Made by a program: the position numbers and the translations under genes. DNA of 43,164 nucleotides from Perkinsus marinus ATCC 50983. Its lineage: Eukaryota; Perkinsozoa; Perkinsida; Perkinsidae. The notes below the pieces were generated by a model, which was not told the origin of the DNA, did not search any database, and saw only the letters and a list, made by a program, of their open reading frames with translations. The first letter of the stretch is position 1; every line of letters begins with the position of its first letter. Below are positions 1 to 9,255 of the stretch, piece after piece. The stretch spans positions 1-43,164 of the forward strand of contig NW_003211409.1 in NCBI RefSeq assembly GCF_000006405.1, read 5' to 3'.

Positions 1-3000
1 TGGCATCAATTTTGAAGTCACTCCCAATGGGACCTTCGACCGCCCATCCCATATGGATTGCAATACTAAGGTCAACCTAACGTAAGGCACTTAGCCAATG
101 TAGTTGAATAAGCAACATAATCGGTCCAAGACCCCACCGTTGCCGTGGAATGTTGACTCTTTGCAGGAAGCGGGGCATCCTCTCCCTGACAGTGTAGGCG
201 AAATTGGGATGAGTGACTAAACGACTCTCACCTCAGTGGCACCACTCCTACGGCTGGAGAATCGTTCAAGTTGAGATAACATTTTCAGACCACAGAAGAA
301 TGCCTTGTCTGCCATCTTGGATCGCTTGAGAAGCACCTCCTGTGGCATAAGAAGAGCAGCGAGTGTATCAGTCGGAGACTCACGTTCTTGAGGTCCACCT
401 TGCTGGATTGAGGATCGTACTGATTATCTAGCTTCCATACGAGAAAGAAGCCGTTATCGATATTCTGATTAGGAACGCCACCCCTGAGAGGTGCATAATG
501 AATCGTCTTTGGTGTAGATTGTGCCAGATCCAATCAAATAGATCTATCACGAGCCAGACCCAAATGTAACATACCAATGCTTAGCACAACCATGGATGAT
601 CTTAGCAACCTTGTTGACCAGAACAGTTACGTCCTGACCATAACTGTCGGCGAGGGATGCCAGCCGATTGATACCCACATATGCAAATATACCTACAGAT
701 GTCAATCTCCAAGATCTACCGATTCATACCATATGTAAGCCTACCTAATATACATCGTCCTGGCATCATGATATTCAGTTCACCATCCCCACGTTTCATA
801 CTATTGCCCACTATTTCCGCACCGGCTGTACCGAACCCCACCTGCAAAGTTAACAGATGGGTTGTCGATCGACACTCTTCAAAGTCCAGCCCAACCTGCA
901 GAAGCATGCCAATCTTCAAGATAGTATTCTCCAACATCCTAGTCTCGAGTTGAGGTCCAGCGGAAGTATCATCCTCCTCAAAGTGAGGCGACATGCTTAG
1001 AGACTGCTGCTCCATCTTATCTATACTAAGACATGCTCAATCAAGTATACATGATTCAATGCTGGGGTTGGTTACCGGATGGGTGATGGACTTCAGTATC
1101 CTGAACCTGAATACTTGCCACCAGAGCAGAGATGAACCCAGTGTTATCTTACTTCACGTTTACGGAGAGGATCCTCAGCCAACTGCTTGATTATGTTGAC
1201 CATTTTCTCAATTGGGCCGATGACCAATTTCTGTGTGTCGTTCTGGAACTGTATACTCAATGTACCTGACGAAAACGAATCGTGTTACATAATCCCGACT
1301 CCAAATGTGGACAACATCATCATTTCGAAGAAATGGGAGTAGGAAGGTTCCGGGCGCCTTCCGTACGGACGTTCCCTCATGGGAATCCACGAAAGGCTTC
1401 CATCGATACAGGAGTGATAATATTATCGAGCATAGACTGAGCTCTATAAACTATAGTGATGGTATAGCTATGTCCGGGCTGCACTACCTAATAGGATACA
1501 GACAAAAAGTGTGGATATCATATCCAACGCGTTCGATGTCTGTTGAAGAGACTTTGTCTCGAATCGAGCATAGGCTATAGCTTTGTCGCATCCGGGAGTT
1601 TCAGCAAGCATGACCGAGTCATGATCAGATGAACCTAACATAATCATGTTCAGCTTGAATAGTCCGATGATGATGAGGATGGGAATCTACATTCAATAGG
1701 GCTGTAGCTGTATGTAGAAATCTCTTCATGTCGATACGGGCAATCAGATGGCAGTTGAACCCCTGCACAGCTTTTCGTCTGATTCCACGTACCAAGTTCC
1801 GAGTCGATAGATAAGACCTCGAAGTCAGAATAACATAGGCCCTCAGATTGAAGTTGTTCGTCGGCCTCACATCTCTCAGCCTTCCATCATTAAGATAGTC
1901 TGGTACCCTGAGCCAGAGTAACTTATAAGGAGGATCTCCATTCCAATAACTGCTCATAGAGAGACGAGAAGAGTCAATCACGGTCGCCGTAGTGCACAGA
2001 CATCTACCCCTCATCAGTGGGATAATATTTGGCTCTGAATCCTGATCTGGAATATATCCATAACATGTTCTTCCATCCATCCTCTTCTATCCAAGACGAT
2101 CCAGCCTTCTGTATCTGTTATGGATAGAATGATAGTCATACGATCATTCAGTACCCCAACCTGCCCATCACAGCCGAAAGATGCATTCTCTGATGCAGTA
2201 TCGCATCGACTACGACCGAACCAATAGAGCTGGGATAGGCCAGTGTAAAAGGCCTCATCTGAAATTGAGTTCTGCACCGCCGTGACTCCAAGGCACCACG
2301 TTGATGACAACCTGAGTACTTGTCTCTGAATTCTGTAGAAGTGGCATGATGAACAACATAAGGAGGACACCAACAATAACCCTGCGAGTTGTCAGCTCAG
2401 AAAGTGCTCTGCCCAGTCTTGATGCTTCTATGCGCTTCAGCGCGGCCTACAATCTACTAGATCTCGGAGCACACAACCTCAAATTCATGAACACTTGTTT
2501 AGCGTTCTGCGCAGCCCTCGCCTGAGCTTTTAGTTTCTCCTCTTGATCGGCATCCTGCGCTTTAGACACCATGCTATACCTATCGGGACTTGATCATAGC
2601 AGTATTCATCCACAGATTGCACGTTTGTGGCTCTCTTACAGTTTGACAATTCGGATAAGCCGTATAAGCCGCACCAGACGTACAATACGAGCAGTGCCTG
2701 AGTAAATGGTTATGACAGGATCCACAGCCTCTCTAACGAGAAACTCACGTGCCTTGTCCAATCCTCCAGTGGAAGATGTTCCTACTCCCTCAGATGTACC
2801 ATTCATGATATACGCAAGTGCGCTCATTATCCAGGGAATATCAGGTATGATTGATACAGCCGAAATTAGATCGAGAACCTCGAGACTTCCTCCTTAGTTC
2901 GAGTGATGAGGGATTGTCACGTACAAAAAAGAATCCCCACTTGTACTCTGGTTTGGCAACTGTGTTAATAAAGAATTCAAGAAAGAACATGAAGAGTGCG

Positions 3001-4746
3001 AATGCCTAAGATGACAAATGAATTCAAGACAACGACGAAGCCTCACTAGATCCTTACGAATAACACATAGAATACATTGTCAGCATCCTTGTCGAAGAAA
3101 GCCACACGCATATTATCACCCCATAGTGCAAATATAGTAAGCAAGGTCATCACAACAGTCATCAGTTTACCGTCTACGAATGCCTCTAGGCTCTTGGCAG
3201 TATCATTATCTGAATAAGCTGCAGGCGTAGTAAGACAGCTATGTATGTCTAGTATCCCGCGAGCTTAGTATATGTTAGAAGCCCACAGCCTTACCATCAG
3301 CCTCCTCCAGATCTCTATCTACATCATCTACACCGACCTTCAATGGGTCATTCGCTCCACCAGACTTGGCACCACCAAACCCTTGCATTGGTCTCCAAGA
3401 AGATATTAGGGAATAATGAAATCGAGTCCTATAATCTTTATCATTGAAATTCACGGCCACATTCTCAATGCAATGACGGAACCACACCCACATACTGGTT
3501 GTGGTGATAGATTGATTGTATTGGATGTGATCGAACCACGATAGTCATTTCTCTGATTGTATTGGTATAAGATGACAGATTGACATATGTTGTCTGGATG
3601 CTGATACTCCAGCTATTGTACCATGATGTCATTGCATTGACTCAGAGACATCGACAACACAACAAGTCCCCATCATCGTTCATGTCACATGAATCATGTG
3701 AAATGAGGAGAGGAACCCATCCATCCGATTTGCCCATTTCTTCCGCTACATGGCCCTGAATTACTATCCCAATGACAGTTCGCTCTATCAGTAACGAGGG
3801 TGAACCCAGGAGCAAAAGTAAGTCCACCTGAGAGTAACTCATATGAAGGATAGCATCACACGACTCATCATATTCACTCACATCAGTCGGAGCCTAATGA
3901 TCATCGGGGTCTGCATCTCATTCAGCGCATCGAACATCTGTGTGAGTGTATCCTCTGGATTGCTCGGTACGAGACGGGTCTGACAGCACAACCCGTATCC
4001 CAAACCCATCGAGATGTTGAAGGATGTATTATTTTGTCCGATCACCTCTGGCGCGTCCTCTACCTCGTCATCATCATCCTCGGATACTTTCGGCTCCAAG
4101 TTGGAGCTTTCAACTGTACATACAGACAGGGTTCGGGAATCTCCCCACCGGAATAAGAGATACCATTCGTGGGGGCATCCGAATCTCATCTAGTTCAATA
4201 GCCGTGGTAGCATGAAGCCGAAGGCTTTTGTACTCAATGCCAAGGCCAAAAGTCTCATTCTCAATCGATGATAGCCAGATCAGCCTCTTCGATTATGTTA
4301 TGAAAATAACCTGTAGAAATCAAGACACTGGCCTGTGACATATTAGTAAGCTCACCCTGATCCCCAGACATGCATGATCGACATAACAGCGAGCTTGAGG
4401 GAACTGATGAGGGGACACATTATCATCCATGACGACGACGACGATTGGAATAGATAACCTTATGCATGATATGCCTCTTCGAAAGCAGCCAGCATAACTC
4501 CTCAGCTCCAGCACGTGGAATGATTAAAGAGACTCCTTAGGGGTCTCCTTAATCATTCAACGATCATCCACCGAATCACTAGGGGTCGCCCCTAGTACTG
4601 AACAGTCATGCAAGGTAGCCCTGCTACCCTCAACCTAGTACTATGAGCTGAAGATGTATTTGCATCTGTGGAAGGGAGTTGTTGAATCTCGGGATTGACG
4701 ACTTACCGCACAACCAATACGATATCCAGTACTCAGGATCATACAT
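1..4746 (-). CDS. Voltage-sensor-linked class III nucleotide cyclase, probable pseudocyclase (partial, runs off left edge)
   Basis: Multi-exon minus-strand gene. Proposed start is ATG at 4746, a short exon ending at GTAAGT, with a TATATAAA sequence just upstream; this start is tentative. An S1-S4 voltage sensor is read from about 3170 to 2640: S1 near GKLMTVVMTLL, S2 near FMFFLEFF, S4 RIVRLVRLIRLIRIVKL. A charged linker follows, then ALSELTTRRVIVGVLLML (about 2400-2340), a probable membrane helix. The cyclase domain occupies about 960 down to 1: GFGTAGAEIVG, GIFAYVGINR, VLVNKVAKIIHG, GGVPNQNIDNGFFLVWK, then HMGWAVEGPIGSDFKIDA at the edge. Alveolate relatives join ion-channel voltage sensors to adenylyl or guanylyl cyclases and make cyclic nucleotides at membranes. 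Here the metal-binding Asp of FxxCDIR is Gly and that of NIGDAF is Asn, so catalysis is unlikely. Introns in the cyclase part are about 45-70 nt, with one longer. I see no pore helix. The exact exon set between 2640 and 960 and above 3500 is uncertain. Confidence 0.8.
4518..4558. repeat. Long triloop hairpin
   Basis: Inverted repeat with outer arms GAATGATTAA and TTAATCATTC, one A/C mismatch, then inner arms GAGACTCC and GGGGTCTC with one T-G wobble, closing on the loop TTA. The stem is about 19 bp. It is the first of three consecutive hairpins. Confidence 0.9.
4578..4596. repeat. Triloop hairpin (ACTAGGGG arms)
   Basis: Perfect 8-bp inverted repeat ACTAGGGG / CCCCTAGT with loop TCG, 19 nt after the previous hairpin. 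Both share the CCC/GGG-rich core. Confidence 0.9.
4614..4628. repeat. Triloop hairpin (GGTAGC arms)
   Basis: Perfect 6-bp inverted repeat GGTAGC / GCTACC with loop CCT, 17 nt after the second hairpin. A weaker AGATG/CATCT pair follows at about 4652-4667. Confidence 0.85.
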
Positions 4747-5057
4747 GATCCCACTGACCTTCGCCGGCCTTTATATATCCTTTACACGAATGTGTGATTT
4801 GATATGAGTTATTACATAACGACATCCTTCGCAACTTGGTGAAGAGACCAAAAGTAAGATTGTAAGAGGAGCGATCGAGATGCTCTTGGATTAGATATAT
4901 CCGAGAACCACCCGTATGCCAAGCCGTGCCGTCAGGCGTTCCACTCGGCTCTCGGCTTCACGTACGATATATCATCGCTTGCTTGAGGCTACGGTACTAC
5001 TTTGATCTTACCTCTTCATCGACGACAAAACCACCACGATCTTCATCCCCGTGAGAA
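4747..5057. other. Intergenic stretch between divergent genes
   Basis: No convincing exon. On the minus strand TATATAAAGGCC lies about 25-40 nt upstream of the ATG at 4746 and could be a core promoter element; this is inference from position and sequence alone. The right end may hold the first exon of the plus-strand locus that follows. Confidence 0.35.
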
Positions 5058-5315
5058 TTGTTGCTGTCGTGTCCACTCTCCTCGACTGTAGAAAATAGAT
5101 GCGCCCAACGAATCATCGGTAATAAGATCGACTATCTCCATCAACTCAGTGAGAGAAGGTCACGCAGATTGTACCACTCGACGCCGTTGCGAAGTTTCTT
5201 TGACAAGGAGCAATCAAATACCGATTCCTCACAGACTGTTTATATTAACGAACTCAACATTAATCAACTTGAAAAACGATGTAAACAGTGCTTGCTCCTA
5301 AGTAAGCAACACTAA
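4997..5315 (+). CDS. Small unrecognised plus-strand gene, two candidate exons
   Basis: I do not recognise this product. A plausible 41-nt intron (GTGAGA...CTGTAG, about 5051-5091) separates an upstream Ser/Thr-rich reading from a longer 3' exon. Two frames stay open after the acceptor. One, ending at 5315, reads a Lys/Arg-rich, then Asn/Gln-rich and Cys-containing tail (for example NELNINQLEKRCKQC). The stop lies only about 70 bp from the convergent 3' end of the first aminotransferase gene. No start codon could be fixed. Confidence 0.3.
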
Positions 5316-5385
5316 CGCATATTCAGTTGATAAAAGTCTGAGCTTATCATTCGGTATCGAAGAATACCAATCCACACATAGACAA

Positions 5386-6591
5386 TTACGCATTACGCAC
5401 ACACTCATCCATAGCATCGATAACGTACTGAATATTGTGCTTGTTTAAGCCGGCCATAGAGATACGGCCATTCTTGAGCATATAGACATGATGCTTGTTA
5501 ATCATACGCTCAGACTGAGCAACAGTGAGACCAGTGAAGGAGAACATACCAATCTGCTTCTTGATATGTCCCCAAGTACCAGGAGTACCCTTGGCGGTCA
5601 ACCCATCAGACAGAAGAATACGCATCTCACCAATCCTTCCACTGATAGCAGTCAACTCATCTCTCCACTCCTTCTCATAGGCGGGGTTCTCAAGAATAGT
5701 CTTAACAATTAAACCACCATGAATCGGAGGAGAAGAATACATGGGACGAATGATGAGCTTGAGCTGACTAAGAGCACGAGCAGCCAAGTCAGCACTCTTG
5801 GTCACGAAGTGGCACATACCAGCACGCTCACCATAAAGACCAAAGTTCTTGGCGAAACTCTGGGCTACAAAGAACTCCATACCGGACTGATAGAATAGGC
5901 GAAGAGCATAAGCATCTCTATCCAAATCACCAGAAGCATATCCCTGATAAGCACAATCAAGAAGAGGAATAAGATGCCTCTCTTGAAGGAGCTTCTGAAC
6001 TTCCTGCCACTCCTCATGAGTGAAATCCATACCAGTGGGATTGTGAGCGACGGCATGAAGAAGGATAACAGATCCAGCAGGAGCCTCAGATAGACAGTCC
6101 ATGCACCCACTGAAGTCCAAGCAACGGTTCTCAGTGTCCCAATAAGGGTATCTTCTAATCTCTAGGCCTGAACCAGGAGCACCGAACACCTTCAGATGGT
6201 TACCCCACGTAGGATCCGAAATATAAATAATGGGCTTGTTCAAAAACTTCGCAATGAAATCTCCAATAAGGCGGAGTGCACCAGTACCAGATATAGCTTG
6301 ACTGCTAGCAATCCTATCACTGGACTCGCCGAAGAGGAGTCGTTGACTGAGAGGCTTGAGAGCCGGGAACCCATCAATGGGAGCATACTCCTTATCGACC
6401 TTCATATCAGCAGCTAACTGCTGATCGACCTTACGAACAACATCGAGCACCTTAGGGTTGCCATTCTCATCACGGTAGGCACCGACACCGAGGTTGACCT
6501 TCTTCGGGAAAGGATCGGCCTTGTAGGCGACAGTAGTACCAAGAATAGGATCCGGAGGAGCAAGATCACACGATTCGAAGATTGAACTCAT
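5386..6591 (-). CDS. Aspartate aminotransferase, copy 1
   Basis: Intronless gene of 401 codons plus stop. It catalyses PLP-dependent transfer of the amino group between aspartate and 2-oxoglutarate, joining amino-acid metabolism to oxaloacetate. Fold type I, class I features are complete: TWGNH near residue 130, HNPTG at about 183-187, the cofactor Asp in LDCAYQG (about 212), the PLP lysine in SFAKNFGLYGER (about 248), and the substrate-binding Arg in GRISMAGLN near the C-terminus. Length matches the 400-410 aa of cytosolic enzymes; no targeting extension is obvious. The frame opens 23 codons further up, but the ATG at 6591 aligns with copy 2 and sits right after a pyrimidine-rich stretch ending in CAG, a possible splice or trans-splice acceptor. 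Copy 2 starts about 700 bp upstream of this gene's 5' end in the same orientation. Confidence 0.95.
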   Translation of the reverse strand: MSSIFESCDLAPPDPILGTTVAYKADPFPKKVNLGVGAYRDENGNPKVLDVVRKVDQQLAADMKVDKEYAPIDGFPALKPLSQRLLFGESSDRIASSQAISGTGALRLIGDFIAKFLNKPIIYISDPTWGNHLKVFGAPGSGLEIRRYPYWDTENRCLDFSGCMDCLSEAPAGSVILLHAVAHNPTGMDFTHEEWQEVQKLLQERHLIPLLDCAYQGYASGDLDRDAYALRLFYQSGMEFFVAQSFAKNFGLYGERAGMCHFVTKSADLAARALSQLKLIIRPMYSSPPIHGGLIVKTILENPAYEKEWRDELTAISGRIGEMRILLSDGLTAKGTPGTWGHIKKQIGMFSFTGLTVAQSERMINKHHVYMLKNGRISMAGLNKHNIQYVIDAMDECVRNA

Positions 6592-7298
6592 TCTGCGATA
6601 AAACTTGAAAACTAAGTAGATAGATAACTCGTCAATGAACAACTCATTTTCCAAGAACAATGCTTACTATGAATCACTGAATAAAAGCAGACATGCCTTT
6701 AGCGATAAGAAGCGCAAATGCTAGTGAAGCTTAGCTAGTAGTCACACAGTTTCAAGCTTAGAATCTAGCTGAGGAGTATGATGGATTCCATTCTATTATC
6801 CACAACATTCCTTATGCAGTCGATAAAAGATGATCGAGGTTGGTGTAGCAACAAAGCTTCTATAGAGAACTTCATCTATATGAAGCGTGTCCAAAAACCC
6901 TGCCGACCACAAATTCACCCTCACAAAGCTATGTATACATCCACAAATTCTGAGAGTACAACATAATATATCTCATTCATCAAACGAAAATGTGCCTGGC
7001 CAGATAGACTGATATCAGACTCAATAACTCCCGTACCAATCCATGCAACTCACCTTGACAATGTTAATGATCCCAGTACAATGTCACCTTTACTCCCCAC
7101 ATCGTCTAGTGAACACTGTTCACGAGCGAGGGGACCTAATAACGCGAGACCCATCGAAACTATACACAACAACATTATCCTTAGTAAAAGAATCGAAGCG
7201 CTACGGATCGTCCTACTGAGGAGTCTGAACTCAATCAAAATCATCTGCAATAAATGATGTGATAATGCTCACCATAACCCATTTTGGAAGATAACTTA
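6592..7298. other. Spacer between the two aminotransferase copies
   Basis: About 700 bp, including the 5' flank of copy 1 and the 3' flank of copy 2. Short open frames (plus 6778-6966, minus 7050-7250) have no family resemblance or supporting splice pattern. The spacer shows no obvious similarity to the flank of the other copy, so the duplication boundary is at or inside the coding sequence as far as I can read. Confidence 0.6.
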
Positions 7299-8504
7299 TT
7301 ACGCATTACGCACACACTCATCCATAGCATCGATAACGTACTGAATATTGTGCTTGTTCAAGCCAGCCATAGAGATACGACCATTCTTGAGCATATAGAC
7401 ATGATGCTTGTTAATCATACGCTCAGACTGAGCAACAGTGAGACCAGTGAAGGAGAACATACCAATCTGCTTCTTGATATGTCCCCAAGTACCAGGAGTA
7501 CCCTTGGCGGTCAACCCATCAGACAGAAGAATACGCATCTCACCAATCCTTCCACTGATAGCAGTCAACTCATCTCTCCACTCCTTCTCATAGGCGGGGT
7601 TCTCAAGAATAGTCTTAACAATTAAACCACCATGAATCGGAGGAGAAGAATACATGGGACGAATGATGAGCTTGAGCTGACTAAGAGCACGAGCAGCCAA
7701 GTCAGCACTCTTGGTCACGAAGTGGCACATACCAGCACGCTCACCATAAAGACCAAAGTTCTTGGCGAAACTCTGGGCTACAAAGAACTCCATACCGGAC
7801 TGATAGAATAGGCGAAGAGCATAAGCATCTCTATCCAAATCACCAGAAGCATATCCCTGATAAGCACAATCAAGAAGAGGAATAAGATGCCTCTCTTGAA
7901 GGAGCTTCTGAACTTCCTGCCACTCCTCATGAGTGAAATCCATACCAGTGGGATTGTGAGCGACGGCATGAAGAAGGATAACAGATCCAGCAGGAGCCTC
8001 AGATAGACAGTCCATGCACCCACTGAAGTCCAAGCAACGGTTCTCAGTGTCCCAATAAGGGTATCTTCTAATCTCTAGGCCTGAACCAGGAGCACCGAAC
8101 ACCTTCAGATGGTTACCCCACGTAGGATCCGAAATATAAATAATGGGCTTGTTCAAAAACTTCGCAATGAAATCTCCAATAAGGCGGAGTGCACCAGTAC
8201 CAGATATAGCTTGACTGCTAGCAATCCTATCACTGGACTCGCCGAAGAGGAGTCGTTGACTGAGAGGCTTGAGAGCCGGGAACCCATCAATGGGAGCATA
8301 CTCCTTATCGACCTTCATATCAGCAGCTAACTGCTGATCGACCTTACGAACAACATCGAGCACCTTAGGGTTGCCATACTCATCACGATAAGCACCAATA
8401 CCGAGATTAACCTTGTTTGAGGAAGGGTCAGCCTTGTAGGCGGTGGCAGTGCCAAGAATAGGATCCGGAGGAGCCAAATCACAAGATTCGAAAAGGGAGG
8501 ACAT
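7299..8504 (-). CDS. Aspartate aminotransferase, copy 2
   Basis: Intronless, 401 aa, same enzyme as copy 1 with every catalytic residue intact (PLP Lys in SFAKNF, HNPTG, DCAYQG, GRISMAGLN). Copy 2 lies at a constant 1913-bp offset with no indels. From 7381 to 8377 I see no difference from 5468-6464. Outside that tract the first 45 residues differ at several positions (SSIF/SSLF, TTVAYKADPFPKK/TATAYKADPSSNK, GVGAYRDEN/GIGAYRDEY), with silent changes too, and a few silent changes lie near the 3' end. The ATG at 8504 is the first in frame. The two proteins should be functionally equivalent; separate 5' flanks may give different expression. Confidence 0.95.
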   Translation of the reverse strand: MSSLFESCDLAPPDPILGTATAYKADPSSNKVNLGIGAYRDEYGNPKVLDVVRKVDQQLAADMKVDKEYAPIDGFPALKPLSQRLLFGESSDRIASSQAISGTGALRLIGDFIAKFLNKPIIYISDPTWGNHLKVFGAPGSGLEIRRYPYWDTENRCLDFSGCMDCLSEAPAGSVILLHAVAHNPTGMDFTHEEWQEVQKLLQERHLIPLLDCAYQGYASGDLDRDAYALRLFYQSGMEFFVAQSFAKNFGLYGERAGMCHFVTKSADLAARALSQLKLIIRPMYSSPPIHGGLIVKTILENPAYEKEWRDELTAISGRIGEMRILLSDGLTAKGTPGTWGHIKKQIGMFSFTGLTVAQSERMINKHHVYMLKNGRISMAGLNKHNIQYVIDAMDECVRNA

Positions 8505-8835
8505 AGCTAGGAGTGTCCCAGTCCGACTGGGTGAAATGGTACTTTAAGGATCCGATTAGAAAAACAGAACATCCTGTAACCGATTCCAATGCCTAGAGCA
8601 GCACCTGCCAAATATGTCTTATCAGGGTGGACCTTCCTAGGATTGGAGTCAGCTCATTTAAACCATCGCTGCGATGGCCCATGTTTCGCTATAATGCGCA
8701 GTCACGAATATGCAGCAAAAATGCTTGGCCCAGGGATAGAACATCCACGGGCGAGCCGGCTACCGGGTCCCGGTGGAGGCACTTTCCGGTCCCGACGGAG
8801 GCACTCGATAAAGGAATGTTATTTTTAAGAGAGGA

Positions 8836-8854
8836 GGCGGGCCTCCGGCCCGCC
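8836..8854. repeat. GC-only triloop hairpin
   Basis: Perfect 8-bp inverted repeat GGCGGGCC / GGCCCGCC with loop TCC. It has the same geometry (perfect stem, three-base loop) as the hairpins at 4518-4628. Confidence 0.9.
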
Positions 8855-9230
8855 AGGCCCAAACAATGTGTTCTCGGACACACGCCCTACCGTACGAGTT
8901 GATCAAAGATCTGGGTTCGAGCCAAGCGGCCCCGACGTGGGCAGTTTACGGGTCGAACGCAGTCAAACCGCTAGGGGAATGATTAAGAAGGTTATACGCG
9001 GGGACCTCCGGCCCGCTTTCACCCTCACCTAACCAGAGAAGGCGTGGAAGGTGATTCACTCAGAAACTATGAAGCTAACCCTATGTATATGTGTGACTAC
9101 CCTCAGCACGTCAGGATGCGTGTCTTGGAATTTCGTGGCGCGCGGTAATTTTATTTCGGAAAACCGCCGATACCGCGGATCGAACCAGGATCTCGCCATC
9201 GCGGCATCGCGGCATCGGTGTTGCGCTGAC

Positions 9231-9249
9231 GGTACCAACTGTTGGTACC
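9231..9249. repeat. Palindrome next to the tandem array
   Basis: GGTACCAAC / GTTGGTACC, perfect 9-bp arms around a single T. It ends seven bases before the first copy of the 574-bp unit. Confidence 0.9.
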
Positions 9250-9255
9250 AACGTT

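Larger units (their letters stand above)
8505..9255. other. GC-rich palindromic spacer
   Basis: No gene supported. The stretch is markedly more GC-rich than its neighbours and contains perfect palindromes: ACCGGGTCCCGGT near 8762, the 8-bp triloop hairpin at 8836-8854, and a 9-bp inverted repeat at 9231-9249. The motif CCTCCGGCCCGC occurs at about 8842 and again near 9005. Short overlapping frames here lack any recognisable motif. Confidence 0.6.

Noticed and set aside
5488-6417. Plus- and minus-strand ORFs inside the aminotransferase genes
   Set aside because: They are repeated identically in both copies because the underlying DNA is identical; they are shadows of the enzyme frame.
8890-8930. 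GGGTTCGAGCC, second tRNA-like string
   Set aside because: Stem pairing fails after two base pairs; no cloverleaf can be built.
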